A stretch of DNA of 64,000 nucleotides from Pseudomonas sp. PA27(2017). GTDB taxonomy: Bacteria; Pseudomonadota; Gammaproteobacteria; Pseudomonadales; Pseudomonadaceae. Position 1 is the stretch's first letter. The number at the start of each line of letters is the position of its first letter. The position numbers and the translations under genes are program-made. Below the pieces are notes generated by a model that searched no databases, was not told where the DNA came from, and saw only the letters and a program-made list of their open reading frames with translations. Location: assembly GCF_001945445.1 (NCBI RefSeq), contig NZ_MSXW01000009.1:116056-180055 (forward strand), written 5' to 3'. Positions 1 to 9,145 of the stretch are shown here, one piece after another.

Positions 1-358
1 GGGTGCGCTCCAGCAGCCGGGTCAGCCAGGGGCGCAGGCCGCTGCGGGCGATCCAGTAGCAGAGCACCAGGTTGGCTGACAGGGCGATGGCGCTACCGGT
101 GAGCCCCACGAAGGTGCCGAAGGTCGCGCCGGCAACGATGAAGAACGGTGTGATCGGCACGCCCAGCGCAGGCAGCAGGGCCATGGCCAGAAAGAAGGGC
201 ACCACGCCGGCTTCTTCGCGCCAGGCGATGAATGCCTGATGATCCCAGGCGTTCCAGATGAGCACGGCGAGTACCAGCAAGGTGGCCGCGCCCAGCGCAC
301 GGCGGGCCCAGATGGCGGGCGTCGAGCGCCGGAGATGCTTGGGTGAGGGTGATTGCAT
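1..358 (-). CDS. VTT-domain (TVP38/TMEM64, DedA-like) membrane protein, N-terminal part
   Basis: Only the first 119 codons are inside the window; the gene runs off the left edge. The start is the ATG at 358. The protein begins with a basic stretch, then a hydrophobic segment (about residues 22-36) and a second one (about 52-76) ending in the motif PITPFFIVAGATFG (68-81), which is typical of VTT/SNARE-associated inner-membrane proteins such as TVP38/TMEM64. Family members are proposed lipid scramblases or envelope homeostasis proteins; the substrate here is unknown. The 157 bases between this start and the end of thrB hold no other gene I can support. Confidence 0.7.
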   Translation of the reverse strand, partial: MQSPSPKHLRRSTPAIWARRALGAATLLVLAVLIWNAWDHQAFIAWREEAGVVPFFLAMALLPALGVPITPFFIVAGATFGTFVGLTGSAIALSANLVLCYWIARSGLRPWLTRLLERT

Positions 359-515
359 GGTGGCCCTTGTAAGGTCGTACGGCTGACTCGACCTCAGGCG
401 AGCCCAGGACGGCGGGCAGCCGCAGGCGATCGAGTGGCGCAGCATAGGGACAAGGGTTGGGCACGGACAAGGGCGGCGCCTGAGCGAGGCGCCACCATTT
501 CGTCACATTCTGCGT

Positions 516-1466
516 CTATAGCGCGAAAGGCAATGCCAGGCTGACCTGCTGGCGTGCGGCCAGGCGACGTTCGAACTCGCCCGGATCATGGATCAGCACG
601 TCCTGACCGGCGAAGGCCTCGGCAGCGATCAGCCGCGACAGCCAGAAACGCACGCAGGCGATGCGCAGCATGGCCGGCCAGATCTCGGCTTCGGCGGCAG
701 TGAACGGGCGCAGGGCCGCATAGGCGCCCATCACCGCGCGGGCGCGCGCTTCATCCAGGCGGCCTTGCTCGTCCGAGCACCAGTCGTTCACGGTTATCGC
801 CAGGTCGTAGAGCATCGGCCCCGAGCAGGCGTTGTAGAAGTCGATCACGCCGCTCAGGTGGGTGCCTTCGAACATGCAGTTGTCGCGGAACAGGTCGGCG
901 TGCAGGTTGGCGCGCGGCAGTTTGCGCACCTGATCCTGCACGGCGGCGATTTCCGCCAGGGCGCTTTCCAGCAGTGCGGTGGCCTCCGGCGTCTGGTGAG
1001 TGGCCAGCACCTTGCCCTCGCGCAGCATCCATTCCAGGCCACGGTCGCTCTTGCGCTGCAGCGGGTGGTCGCGGGTCGCCAGGTGAATGCGCGCCAGCAG
1101 CTCGCCGACTTCATGGCAATGCTGGGCGTTGACGTCGCGAATGTGCCTGCCGCTCAGCCGCGGTTGCAACAGCGCCGGCTTGCCGGCCAGGGTGCGTAGC
1201 GCCTCGTTGCTGTCGGTTCGCAGGGCATACGGAACCGGCAGCCCTGCGTCATGCAGGATGTCGAGCAGCTCGATGAAGAACGGCAGGTCCTCGCTGGGGC
1301 CGCGCTCGATCAGGGTCAGCACGAACTCGCCCTGTTCCAGGCTGACGAAGAAATTGCTGTTCTCGCTACCGGCCTCGATACCCTGGAAGTCGAGCAGGCG
1401 ACCGAGCCCGTAGGGCGCGAGAAAGGTTTCCAGTTGCGGACGTTGCAGCGGGGTGAACACCGACAT
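516..1466 (-). CDS. thrB: Homoserine kinase (ThrB, aminoglycoside-phosphotransferase-fold type)
   Basis: Phosphorylates L-homoserine to O-phosphohomoserine in threonine biosynthesis. The 316-residue protein has the kinase signature HADLFRDN (189-196) with the catalytic Asp, followed by the metal-binding segment DFYN (209-212). This is the choline-kinase/APH-like ThrB found in pseudomonads and unrelated to the GHMP-type enzyme of E. coli. The length is normal for the family. It lies 12 bases downstream of the DUF2782 gene on the same strand and is probably cotranscribed with it. Confidence 0.93.
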   Translation of the reverse strand: MSVFTPLQRPQLETFLAPYGLGRLLDFQGIEAGSENSNFFVSLEQGEFVLTLIERGPSEDLPFFIELLDILHDAGLPVPYALRTDSNEALRTLAGKPALLQPRLSGRHIRDVNAQHCHEVGELLARIHLATRDHPLQRKSDRGLEWMLREGKVLATHQTPEATALLESALAEIAAVQDQVRKLPRANLHADLFRDNCMFEGTHLSGVIDFYNACSGPMLYDLAITVNDWCSDEQGRLDEARARAVMGAYAALRPFTAAEAEIWPAMLRIACVRFWLSRLIAAEAFAGQDVLIHDPGEFERRLAARQQVSLALPFAL

Positions 1467-1478
1467 GAATTGACTGCC

Positions 1479-1763
1479 TTACCAGCTGAAGATTTCCCAG
1501 GCCGGAATCAACATATCCGGCGAATCGGAACGCACGAAGTTGCCGTCGCTGCCGTCGGCCCGTACCAGGAAATAGGGTTTGCCACCTTTCGGGGTGACCT
1601 TGATGGCGTAGAGGAATCCGTTGACCCGGTATTCCTCCACGGTGCGATCGCCGTCCTGGCGGATGGTTACGTCGGGCTCGGCCGAGGGCGCATCACTGGC
1701 CTGCGAGGCGAACGGCACGGCTGCCAGCACGGCAAGCAGGATCAAGCGATTGAATGGTCCCAT
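1479..1763 (-). CDS. DUF2782 domain-containing small secreted protein
   Basis: A 94-residue protein with a signal peptide (hydrophobic residues about 5-16, cleavage likely after the SQA near residue 22) and a compact C-terminal domain rich in charged and aromatic residues ([20 protein letters not shown]), characteristic of DUF2782. Its function is unknown. It is divergent from polA across 75 bases and sits just upstream of thrB, an arrangement I recall as conserved in Pseudomonas. An AAGG ribosome-binding site precedes the ATG. Confidence 0.85.
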   Translation of the reverse strand: MGPFNRLILLAVLAAVPFASQASDAPSAEPDVTIRQDGDRTVEEYRVNGFLYAIKVTPKGGKPYFLVRADGSDGNFVRSDSPDMLIPAWEIFSW

Positions 1764-1838
1764 GGTAACCTTGTCCCTTTGATATCAACGGTGCTTTGTA
1801 TTCTAGCGCCACGCCCGCCGAAAAGGTTGATTGCCCTC

Positions 1839-4694
1839 ATGAGCCAAGCTCCCCTCGTCCTGGTCGACGGTTCTTCTTATCTGTACCGCGCCTTCCATGC
1901 CCTGCCGCCTTTGACCAACTCCAAGGGGCTGCCCACCGGCGCCGTGAAAGGTGTGCTGAACATGCTGCGCAGCCTGCGCCGCCAGTACCCCGACAGCCCC
2001 TTCGCGGTGGTGTTCGACGCCAAGGGCGGCACCTTTCGCGACGAGCTGTTCGCCGACTACAAGGCCAATCGCCCGCCGATGCCCGACGAGCTGCGCCTGC
2101 AGGTCGAGCCGCTGCACGCCAGTGTGCGCGGCCTCGGGCTGCCGCTGCTGTGCGTGGAGGGCGTGGAAGCCGACGACGTGATCGGCACCCTGGCCCGGCA
2201 GAGCGCCGCCGAAGGCCGTGACGTGGTGATCTCGACCGGCGACAAGGATATGGCGCAGCTGGTGTGCAAGCACGTCACCCTGGTCAACACCATGACCGGC
2301 AGCGTCTACGACATCGAGGGTGTGAAGGAGAAGTTCGGCGTCGGCCCCGAGCTGATCATCGATTACCTGGCGCTGATGGGCGACAAGATCGACAACATTC
2401 CCGGCGTGCCGGGCGTCGGCGAGAAGACCGCCTTGGGGCTGCTGGTCGGCGTCGGCGGCGGCCTCGACGTGATCTACGCCAACCTCGACAAGGTGCCCGG
2501 CCTGCCGATTCGTGGCGCCAAGACCCTGCCCGCCAAGCTCGAAGAGCACCGCGAGATGGCCTACCTGTCCTACCAACTGGCGACCATCAAGCTGGACGTG
2601 CCGCTGGACCTGAACTGCTCGCAACTGATGCCCGGCGAGCCGGACATCGAGGCCCTGACCGCGCTCTACGAACAGCTGGAGTTCAAGGGCTGGCTCGACG
2701 AGCTGCTGCGCCAGAACAAGTCTGCCGCACCCAAGACCAAGGCGGCTGCCCGCTCCGAAATGGCGCCGCCTGCTGGCGATTTGTTCAGCGCGACGGCCAG
2801 TGCGGATGCGGGCGAGGTGCCAGCGGTCCAGGCTGCCGCCACGCCGGCTGCTGGCGAAGATCAGCCATCGGTGGTCACCGGCGAGTACCGCACCATCCTC
2901 GACCAAGGCGAGTTCGATACCCTGCTGGAGGATCTCAAGCAGGCCGAGCTGATCGCCTTCGATACCGAAACCACCAGCGTCGATGCCCAGCAGGCGCAAT
3001 TGGTCGGCCTGTCCTTTGCGGTCAAGGCCGGTGAGGCGGTATACGTGCCGGTGGCGCACAGCTACATGGGCGTGCCGCAGCAACTGGACCGCGACGCGGT
3101 GCTGCGCGCACTCAAGCCGATTCTCGAAGATCCGGCCAAGGCCAAGGTCGGCCAGCACGCCAAGTACGACATCAACGTGCTGGCCAATGCCAGCACGCCG
3201 ATCAACGTACAGGGCGTGGCCTTCGACACCATGCTTGAGTCTTACGTGCTGGACTCCACCGCCACCCGTCACGACATGGACAGCCTTTCGCTCAAGTACC
3301 TGGGCCACAGCACCATCCGTTTCGAGGACATCGCCGGCAAGGGCGCCAAGCAGCTGACCTTCGACCAGATCGCCCTCGAGCAGGCCGGGCCGTACGCCGC
3401 CGAGGATGCTGACGTGACCCTGCGCCTACACCAGAACCTGTGGGCGCGCCTGGAAGATATTCCGAGCCTGGCCGGCGTGCTGCGCGATATCGAGATTCCC
3501 CTGGTGCCGGTGCTGGCGCGAATCGAGCGCAATGGCGCGCTGGTCGATGCCAAGCTGCTGGGCGAGCACAGCCAGGAGCTGGGCGAGAAGCTGGTGGCCC
3601 TGGAGCGCCAGGCTTTCCAGGTGGCCGGCGAGGAGTTCAACCTCGGCTCGCCCAAGCAGCTGGGCGCCATCCTCTATGAAAAGCTTGGTTTGCCGATCAT
3701 CAGCAAGACCGCCAAGGGGCAGGCCTCGACCGCCGAGGCGGTACTCGTCGAACTGGCCGAGCAGGATTACGAGCTGCCCAAGGTACTGATGCAGTACCGC
3801 AGCCTGAGCAAGCTCAAGAGCACCTACACCGACCGCCTGCCGGAGCAGATCAACCCGCGCACCGGGCGCATCCACACCAGTTATCAACAGGCCGTGGCAT
3901 CAACCGGGCGGCTGTCATCCAGCGACCCGAACCTGCAGAACATCCCGGTGCGCAGCGCCGAAGGCCGGCGCATTCGCCAGGCCTTCGTGGCGCCGAAGGG
4001 CTACAAGCTGGTGTCGGCGGACTACTCGCAGATCGAGTTGCGCATCATGGCGCACCTGTCCCGCGACGAAGGGCTGATGAACGCCTTCCGCGACAACCTC
4101 GACGTGCACACCGCGACCGCTGCGGAAGTCTTCAAGGTCGAGCTCGATCAGGTCAGCAACGACCAGCGGCGCAGCGCCAAGGCGATCAACTTCGGGCTGA
4201 TCTACGGCATGGGCGCGCAGAAGCTGGCCAAGGACATCGGCGTCGACGGCAAGACCGCCAAGGCATACATCGAAACCTACTTCACCCGCTACCCAGGCGT
4301 GCGTGAGTACATGGACCGCACGCGCCACCAGGCGGCAGAGCAGGGCTACGTGGAAACCCTGTTCGGTCGGCGCCTGTACTTGCCAGCGATCAAGTCGAGC
4401 CGCCCGCAGGAGCGCGCCGGGGCCGAGCGCACGGCGATCAACGCGCCGATGCAGGGCACGGCTGCCGATATCATCAAGAAGGCCATGGTCGCCGTGGATG
4501 AGTGGCTGACCGAATCCGGCCTGGATGCCCGGGTGATCCTGCAGGTACACGATGAACTGGTACTCGAGGTTCGCGAGGATCTGGTCGAGCAGGTCAGCGC
4601 GCAGATTCGCCCACTGATGGGCGAAACCGTGAAGCTCGATGTGCCGCTGCTGGTCGAGGTCGGCGTGGGCAATAACTGGGATGAAGCACACTGA
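1839..4694 (+). CDS. polA: DNA polymerase I
   Basis: Gap filling, Okazaki primer removal and repair synthesis. At 951 residues it is slightly longer than the E. coli enzyme (928), the difference lying mostly in a linker rich in Ala/Pro near residues 300-345. Domain order: 5'-nuclease (residues 1-about 290, starting [17 protein letters not shown]), 3'-5' exonuclease with [11 protein letters not shown] (DEDD motif) and polymerase with motif [12 protein letters not shown] (about 725), motif [17 protein letters not shown], and motif C QVHDEL (about 903). I chose the ATG at 1839 because the family's N-terminus begins there; the frame is open further upstream (to 1251) but that region is antisense to thrB and DUF2782. 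Confidence 0.97.
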   Translation: MSQAPLVLVDGSSYLYRAFHALPPLTNSKGLPTGAVKGVLNMLRSLRRQYPDSPFAVVFDAKGGTFRDELFADYKANRPPMPDELRLQVEPLHASVRGLGLPLLCVEGVEADDVIGTLARQSAAEGRDVVISTGDKDMAQLVCKHVTLVNTMTGSVYDIEGVKEKFGVGPELIIDYLALMGDKIDNIPGVPGVGEKTALGLLVGVGGGLDVIYANLDKVPGLPIRGAKTLPAKLEEHREMAYLSYQLATIKLDVPLDLNCSQLMPGEPDIEALTALYEQLEFKGWLDELLRQNKSAAPKTKAAARSEMAPPAGDLFSATASADAGEVPAVQAAATPAAGEDQPSVVTGEYRTILDQGEFDTLLEDLKQAELIAFDTETTSVDAQQAQLVGLSFAVKAGEAVYVPVAHSYMGVPQQLDRDAVLRALKPILEDPAKAKVGQHAKYDINVLANASTPINVQGVAFDTMLESYVLDSTATRHDMDSLSLKYLGHSTIRFEDIAGKGAKQLTFDQIALEQAGPYAAEDADVTLRLHQNLWARLEDIPSLAGVLRDIEIPLVPVLARIERNGALVDAKLLGEHSQELGEKLVALERQAFQVAGEEFNLGSPKQLGAILYEKLGLPIISKTAKGQASTAEAVLVELAEQDYELPKVLMQYRSLSKLKSTYTDRLPEQINPRTGRIHTSYQQAVASTGRLSSSDPNLQNIPVRSAEGRRIRQAFVAPKGYKLVSADYSQIELRIMAHLSRDEGLMNAFRDNLDVHTATAAEVFKVELDQVSNDQRRSAKAINFGLIYGMGAQKLAKDIGVDGKTAKAYIETYFTRYPGVREYMDRTRHQAAEQGYVETLFGRRLYLPAIKSSRPQERAGAERTAINAPMQGTAADIIKKAMVAVDEWLTESGLDARVILQVHDELVLEVREDLVEQVSAQIRPLMGETVKLDVPLLVEVGVGNNWDEAH

Positions 4695-4707
4695 CGCCCA
4701 TGAAAAA

Positions 4708-4725
4708 GGGACGCGGCTGCGTCCC
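4708..4725. terminator. GC-rich hairpin after polA
   Basis: A 7-bp perfect stem (GGGACGC/GCGTCCC, loop GGCT) lies 14 bases after the polA stop codon. On the + strand it is not followed by a T run. Read on the - strand it is followed by TTTTT, so it would terminate leftward read-through as well as, or better than, polA transcription. Confidence 0.4.
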
Positions 4726-4791
4726 GTTATCAGTTAGTACCGTGTGGTCTTAATCGGCATCAAGACCAAACAAAGGAATCTAAGCACCGCT

Positions 4792-4819
4792 GAACTTTAC
4801 TTCTGTCCACCCGGTCAGA
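4792..4819 (+). promoter_or_regulatory. AlgU (sigma-22/RpoE-like) promoter of the ErsA-type sRNA
   Basis: GAACTT at 4792-4797 and TCAGA at 4815-4819 are separated by 17 bases. This matches the ECF sigma consensus GAACTT-N16/17-TCtgA used by AlgU in Pseudomonas. It predicts a transcription start near 4826. In P. aeruginosa, ErsA in the same polA-engB location is AlgU dependent, which supports the assignment. Confidence 0.75.
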
Positions 4820-4825
4820 GTTTGG

Positions 4826-4957
4826 GAATGGCCCATAAAGCCCTTCGATGCTCCTTTGTTGTGTTAAGTGTTGGCAGACATCTGAACCCCGCCCTAGCGG
4901 TTCAGACTCTTAAACCCCGATCTTCTCCCTCCCCATACGAAGTTCGGGGTTTTTTTT
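4826..4957 (+). ncRNA. ersA: ErsA (Spot42-like) small RNA
   Basis: The polA-engB intergenic region encodes Spot42 in enterics and ErsA in P. aeruginosa. Here an AlgU-type promoter is followed by about 132 nt ending in a rho-independent terminator, the same size I recall for ErsA. Visible structure: a hairpin TCTGAACC...GGTTCAGA (4881-4888 with 4899-4906) and the terminator stem AACCCCGA/TTCGGGGTT enclosing a pyrimidine-rich loop (CTTCTCCCTCCCC) suited to pairing with Shine-Dalgarno sequences. In P. aeruginosa ErsA represses algC, whose homologue is also in this window. The exact 5' end is inferred from promoter spacing. Short open frames over this region have no coding character. Confidence 0.75.
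4913..4957 (+). terminator. Rho-independent terminator of the ErsA-type sRNA
   Basis: Stem AACCCCGA (4913-4920) pairs with TTCGGGGTT (4943-4951) and is followed by a run of eight T (4950-4957). The loop is unusually long (about 22 nt) and C/U-rich, so it may also be the seed region of the sRNA. Confidence 0.8.
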
Positions 4958-5039
4958 GCCTGCAGGAAACTGCCGGCAGCTCCCCATCCCCCCAGCTCCT
5001 TCCTCGAGCCTAGCCGCTCTTCGCCAGAGCGCAATGCAA

Positions 5040-5063
5040 AACGCCCCGCGCAAGGCGGGGCGT
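5040..5063 (-). terminator. Terminator downstream of engB
   Basis: Perfect GC-rich stem AACGCCCCGC/GCGGGGCGTT with a 4-nt loop, followed on the - strand by TTTTGC. It lies about 110 bases beyond the engB stop codon, with a repeat pair in between, and is oriented to end engB transcription. Confidence 0.6.
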
Positions 5064-5065
5064 TG

Positions 5066-5164
5066 GTAGCCTGGTGTTGAGCGAAGCGATACCCAGGAGA
5101 CGCTGGTAAGCACGACAACACTCAATCCCGCTCCCGGGTATCGCTATGCTCAACCACGGGCTAC
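5066..5164. repeat. Inverted pair of GTAGCCTGG-type intergenic palindromic repeats
   Basis: GTAGCCTGGTGTTGAGCG (5066 onward) is mirrored by an imperfect inverted copy ending CACGGGCTAC at 5164; each arm carries GCGATACCC or its equivalent. The same family recurs at 36546-36622, 45616-45703 and 48044-48128. Such pairs at gene 3' ends are typical of REP-like elements in pseudomonads and could fold as long hairpins in RNA. Confidence 0.75.
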
Positions 5165-5174
5165 GGGAGTGAGG

Positions 5175-5822
5175 TTATTCTTGGTGTTGCTCCCCTTCCT
5201 CGTCGCCGATCAGGCCCAGCCAGTGACCCAGAACGGTTTGCGCGTCTTCCACGCCGATGCGCTTTGGCGCCGAGAACAGCTGGATGCTGACGTGCTCGCC
5301 CCAGCCCTTGCGGATCTCCTGCTGCACCTTGAGTAAGGTGGTCTTCGCCGCGCCGAAGGCCAGCTTGTCGGCCTTGGTCAGCAGGATGTGCATGGGCATG
5401 CCGCTGGCGCCGGACCAGTCGAGCATCATGCGGTCGAACTCGGTCAGCGGGTGGCGGATGTCCATCATCAGGATCAGCCCGCGCAGGCTCTCGCGGCTGC
5501 CCAGATAGGCTTCGAGGTGCTTCTGCCAGTGTTGCTTGAGCGGAATCGGCACCTTGGCGTAGCCATAGCCGGGCAGGTCGACCAGGCGGCGTTCGTCATC
5601 CAGGCGGAAGAAGTTCAGCAGCTGGGTGCGCCCCGGGGTTTTCGAGGTGCGTGCCAGGCTGGCGTGGGTCAGGGTGTTCAGCGCGCTGGACTTGCCGGCG
5701 TTGGAGCGCCCGGCGAAGGCGACTTCGTAGCCCTGGTCGTCCGGGCACTGGTCGACCTTGGCGGCGCTGATCAGAAAGGTGGCTTGCTGACACAAGCCGA
5801 TTGCGGGGTTCTTTGCGTGCAT
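5175..5822 (-). CDS. engB: Ribosome biogenesis GTPase YihA/YsxC (EngB)
   Basis: Essential GTPase for 50S subunit maturation. Motifs: G1 [10 protein letters not shown]2 region KTPGRTQ, G3 [10 protein letters not shown]4 TKAD. I take the ATG at 5822 (215 residues, [13 protein letters not shown]) because homologues begin there and a GGAAA site lies about 8 bases upstream; an in-frame ATG at 5849 would add nine residues but has no good ribosome-binding site. The C-terminus is acidic ([10 protein letters not shown]). Convergent with polA/ersA, as in other gammaproteobacteria. Confidence 0.95.
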   Translation of the reverse strand: MHAKNPAIGLCQQATFLISAAKVDQCPDDQGYEVAFAGRSNAGKSSALNTLTHASLARTSKTPGRTQLLNFFRLDDERRLVDLPGYGYAKVPIPLKQHWQKHLEAYLGSRESLRGLILMMDIRHPLTEFDRMMLDWSGASGMPMHILLTKADKLAFGAAKTTLLKVQQEIRKGWGEHVSIQLFSAPKRIGVEDAQTVLGHWLGLIGDEEGEQHQE

Positions 5823-5916
5823 CGGAGTTTCCGGTGGAGGGGCGTGCATCGCGGCAGTCTATCAGGCTGGCGACTCGCTGACCCGCGCCGCCTGACTGCC
5901 GCCATGGCACGTCATC

Positions 5917-6813
5917 TCAAAGTGGTTGCGCCCACAGCGTCACGTCGAGGCGGTACTCGGCGCCCGGGGCGAGAATCAGCGAGTCGTCCAGCACGTTGGC
6001 GTGCTCGATGCAGAGCATGCCCTGCCAGGCGTCATCGGCGAATTGCGATAGGCGCCTGGCCTTGTCGATCCATGGGTTCCACACCACCGCCGAGCCCGAG
6101 CCCTGGCTGCGCATGAAAATGCGTCGCTTCCAGAGGGAGTCGACGATGCTCAACTGCGGCGGCGTATCGAGGTAGATGCGGTCGGTTTCTCCGGTGAAGG
6201 TCACCGCACCTTGCTGACGTACGGTTTTCCAGTCTTGCAGTGTGTCGACGTAGCTGCAGCCCTCCAGTCCTTCGATGCGCACCTGGCGAATGTCGCTGAC
6301 CGCGAAATAGGTGTGCAGCGCCTGGCTGATCGGCAGTTCACTGTCGCCCAGGTTGCGGGTGGTCAGGCTCAGCGTCAGGCGATCGCCGAGGTGAATGTCC
6401 AACTGCAGCTCGGCGGCATGTGGCCATTCGGCGATCGGCTCGGCAGCGGTGTCGAAAGCGAACGACAGGGTCACGCCGTCTTCTTCGGTGTTGAGGCCGA
6501 TCAACTGCCAGTCACGGTCACGCACCAGACCGTGGGCCGGCGCATCGGCCGGGCGCGCATGGCTGGCGCGGATCGCTTCGGGATTGCGCTGCAGGTCGCC
6601 GAACCAGGGCCAGCACACCGGTACACCGCCGCGCACGCTTTTTCCGGCTTCATAGGCCGCCTCGTCGCTGAGCCAGATCAGCGGTTCGCCCTTGGCCGGC
6701 TGATAGCGCAGGATCTGCGCGCCCTGTTCGCTGACCACGAGTTCGGCGCCGGCATGCTGGATGCGCCAGCAGGCCAGATCGCCCAGTTGAATGCGTTCGT
6801 TCGAGGTGCTCAT
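5917..6813 (-). CDS. yeaD: D-hexose-6-phosphate mutarotase (YeaD family, aldose-1-epimerase fold)
   Basis: Interconverts alpha and beta anomers of glucose-6-phosphate and related sugars. The 298-residue product has family features: RGGVPVCWPWFG near residue 60, LTLSLTTRNLGD, the catalytic-His region QALHTYFAVSD, and a late VWNPWIDKA. The start at 6813 is preceded by AGGAG with 8-base spacing; the open frame extends upstream to 6918 but that part runs across the intergenic terminator. It is separated from dctM by a terminator, so it is probably transcribed on its own. Confidence 0.88.
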   Translation of the reverse strand: MSTSNERIQLGDLACWRIQHAGAELVVSEQGAQILRYQPAKGEPLIWLSDEAAYEAGKSVRGGVPVCWPWFGDLQRNPEAIRASHARPADAPAHGLVRDRDWQLIGLNTEEDGVTLSFAFDTAAEPIAEWPHAAELQLDIHLGDRLTLSLTTRNLGDSELPISQALHTYFAVSDIRQVRIEGLEGCSYVDTLQDWKTVRQQGAVTFTGETDRIYLDTPPQLSIVDSLWKRRIFMRSQGSGSAVVWNPWIDKARRLSQFADDAWQGMLCIEHANVLDDSLILAPGAEYRLDVTLWAQPL

Positions 6814-6880
6814 GGGGGCTGCTCCTGAATAGGTTGGCTGTTGGGCCACGGCGCGGCGGGGAGGTTCGCCAGCGCCATGA

Positions 6881-6906
6881 AAAACGCCCGTCGAGACGGG
6901 CGTTTT
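6881..6906 (-). terminator. Terminator after the TRAP permease operon
   Basis: A nearly perfect inverted repeat AAAACGCCCGTC/GACGGGCGTTTT followed on the - strand by a T run. It lies 15 bases after the dctM stop codon and ahead of the mutarotase gene, so it separates the two transcription units. Confidence 0.85.
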
Positions 6907-6921
6907 GCGTTGCCGCACAGT

Positions 6922-8298
6922 TTACGAGCCGTAGACCTGGGTCGGAAGCCAGGTGATCAGCGCCGGGAACTGGTAGGCGATGACCAGCATCATCAGCTGG
7001 ATGATGATGAACGGAATCACCCCGCGGTACATGGTCGCGGTACTCACCGTACGGGGTGTGACGCCGCGCAGGTAGAACAACGAGAAACCCAGGGGCGGGG
7101 TGAGGAACGAGGTCTGCAGGTTGAGGGCGATCATCACGCCCAGCCATACCGGGTCCAGGCCCATGGCCAGCAGCACCGGGCCGACGATGGGCACCACCAC
7201 GAAGATGATCTCGATGAAATCGAGAATGAAGCCCAGCAGGAAAATCACCAGCATGACCAGGAAGAACGCGCCGAGCACGCCGCCTGGCAACTGCTTGAAC
7301 ACGTCCTCGATCAGCGCTTCACCGCCGAAACCACGGAACACCAGGGAGAACAGCGAGGCGCCGATCAGGATCAGAAACACCATGCTGGAAATTTCCGTGG
7401 TGCCCTGGGCTACGCTGCGCAGCTGCGGCAGGCTCAGCTGGCCCTTGAACAGCGCCAGCAGGGTCGCGCCGACGGCACCGATGGCAGCGGCCTCGGTGGG
7501 CGTGGCGTAACCGGCGAGAATCGAGCCGAGCACCGCGATGATCAGCGCCAGCGGCGGCACCAGAGAGCCGAGCAGCTTGCCCCATTGCACCTCGCCCAGC
7601 TCTTCCTTGGGCACCACGGGCATCTTCTTCGGCTGGAAGATCGCCACCAGAATCAGGTAGACGACGTACAGCACCACCAGCAGCAGACCCGGTATCAGTG
7701 CGCCCATGAACAGGTCGCCGACCGATACCGTCTTGGGCGAGAAGATGCCCATGCGCAGCTGCGCCTGCTGGTAGGCGCTGGACATCACATCACCCAGCAG
7801 CACCAGCACGATGGACGGTGGAATGATCTGCCCCAGGGTGCCGGTGGCGGCCAGGGTGCCGGTCGCCACAGCGGGATCGAAGCCGCGCTTGAGCAGGGTC
7901 GGCAGGGCCAGCAGGCCCATGGTTACCACCGTGGCGCCGACGATGCCGGTACTGGCGGCGAGCAATGCGCCCACTAAGCACACCGAAATCGCCAGGCCGC
8001 CGCGGATGCCGCCGAACAGGCGCGACATCGACTCGAGCAGGTCTTCGGCGACCTTGGACTTTTCCAGCATCACGCCCATGAACACGAACAGCGGCACGGC
8101 CAGCATGGTCTGGTTGTTCATGATGCCGAACAGGCGGTTGGGCAGGGCGCTCAGGTACCCGGCGTCGAAGGTGCCGGTGACCACGCCGATACCGGCGAAC
8201 AGCAGCGACACCCCGGCCAGGGTGAAGGCCACCGGGTAGCCGCCCATCAACACCAGGCAGATGCTGACGAACAGCAGGATCGACATGACTTCAGCCAT
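6922..8298 (-). CDS. dctM: TRAP transporter large permease (DctM-type)
   Basis: A 458-residue inner-membrane protein with about 12-13 hydrophobic helices, the ion-coupled transport subunit of a TRAP system. Family features: N-terminal SILLFVSICLVLMGGYPVAF, the conserved STGIVGATVVTMGLLALP and GQIIPPSIVLVLLGD segments, and the C-terminal TPPLGFSLFYLRGV. The gene overlaps dctQ by 8 bases, so the two are translationally coupled. The large insert near residues 200-250 (GDLFMGALIPGLLL ... IFQPKKMPVV) resembles the larger DctM subgroup paired with TakP-like binding proteins. Confidence 0.92.
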   Translation of the reverse strand: MAEVMSILLFVSICLVLMGGYPVAFTLAGVSLLFAGIGVVTGTFDAGYLSALPNRLFGIMNNQTMLAVPLFVFMGVMLEKSKVAEDLLESMSRLFGGIRGGLAISVCLVGALLAASTGIVGATVVTMGLLALPTLLKRGFDPAVATGTLAATGTLGQIIPPSIVLVLLGDVMSSAYQQAQLRMGIFSPKTVSVGDLFMGALIPGLLLVVLYVVYLILVAIFQPKKMPVVPKEELGEVQWGKLLGSLVPPLALIIAVLGSILAGYATPTEAAAIGAVGATLLALFKGQLSLPQLRSVAQGTTEISSMVFLILIGASLFSLVFRGFGGEALIEDVFKQLPGGVLGAFFLVMLVIFLLGFILDFIEIIFVVVPIVGPVLLAMGLDPVWLGVMIALNLQTSFLTPPLGFSLFYLRGVTPRTVSTATMYRGVIPFIIIQLMMLVIAYQFPALITWLPTQVYGS

Positions 8299-8836
8299 GT
8301 TTCACCTCCTGCTCCGGCAGCACGCCGCACAACAGGTAGATCGCCTTGATCAGATTGGAAATGCCCTGCAGCGTGAGGCTGACCACCAGCACCAGAATGA
8401 TGCTCTTCTGCAGGTAGACGAATTTCAGCCCCCCCGACTCGCTCGAGCCCTCGCGGGTCGACCAGGAGTTGGCCACGTAGTCCCAGCTCGCCCAGCCCAG
8501 GAACAGGCACACCGGCAGCAGCAGGAACAGGGTGCCGAGCACCTCCACCAGCGCCTGCCGGCGGCCGCTGAACTGCTGGTAGAAGATATCCACACGCACA
8601 TGGGCGTTACGCTGCAGTGCCCAGGCCGAGGCGCCCATGAACACCAGCGCGTGGGCGTAGAGCACGGCTTCCTGCAGCGCAGTGGCGCCCAGGTTCATGC
8701 CATAGCGCAGGATCACCACCAGGGCCGTGCCGAGTACCAGAAACAGGGTCAACCAGGAGCAGGCCTGGCCGAAGCGGAAGTTCACGGCGTCGATGACCCG
8801 TGCGATCCCCAGAGGAAGTGAAGGCGTGTTGGACAT
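8291..8836 (-). CDS. dctQ: TRAP transporter small permease (DctQ-type)
   Basis: A 181-residue protein with four hydrophobic helices, the usual DctQ topology: about residues 22-44, 60-78, 98-120 and 143-166. The conserved AHVRVDIFYQQFS loop between helices 2 and 3 is the family signature. An AAGGACG ribosome-binding site precedes the ATG at 8836. First gene of the dctQM operon, divergent from the binding-protein gene. Confidence 0.9.
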   Translation of the reverse strand: MSNTPSLPLGIARVIDAVNFRFGQACSWLTLFLVLGTALVVILRYGMNLGATALQEAVLYAHALVFMGASAWALQRNAHVRVDIFYQQFSGRRQALVEVLGTLFLLLPVCLFLGWASWDYVANSWSTREGSSESGGLKFVYLQKSIILVLVVSLTLQGISNLIKAIYLLCGVLPEQEVKHG

Positions 8837-8878
8837 GATGCGTCCTTATAGTTATCGAAAAAGAGCGAAAAGCGGGGG

Positions 8879-8908
8879 ATTTTAGGCGGCGCTTCGCGCG
8901 TACGGCAA
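8879..8908 (-). promoter_or_regulatory. Possible sigma-70 promoter for dctQM
   Basis: On the - strand TTGCCG (8908-8903) and TAAAAT (8884-8879) are 18 bases apart, about 43 bases upstream of the dctQ ATG. The remainder of the 309-base divergent region (8837-9145) shows no convincing operator or terminator, and I could not place a promoter for dctP. Confidence 0.3.
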
Positions 8909-9145
8909 TGGCGCCCAGGCCGGTTGGCGCGGTTTGCCATGATTTGTCGAATGACCTGGAAGCATCGGTCTTGAGCCTTCCGAGGGGGCTGATGGCCATT
9001 GGCTAGACATGGGTTGAAACACTTGCCGATCCTGTCTGGCCGGCGCCCGGTACTAGGATTGGCGCGCGGGGCGGTTGGCGGATCGCCACTGTGCATTGGG
9101 CTGGAACGGCCCACGGGTCATTATTACAACAACAAGGAGTTACCT

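Noticed and set aside
1803..3308. Long antisense open frame opposite polA (about 500 codons)
   Set aside because: GC-rich codon bias leaves opposite-strand frames open; the sense frame has complete PolA domains and the antisense product is a low-complexity His/Gln/Gly-rich sequence.
4708..4725. A standard + strand terminator of polA
   Set aside because: The hairpin is real but has no T tail on the + strand; kept only as a low-confidence bidirectional hairpin.
4744..5013. Short open frames across the polA-engB intergenic region
   Set aside because: They overlap the sRNA promoter, hairpins and terminator; translated sequences have no coding character.
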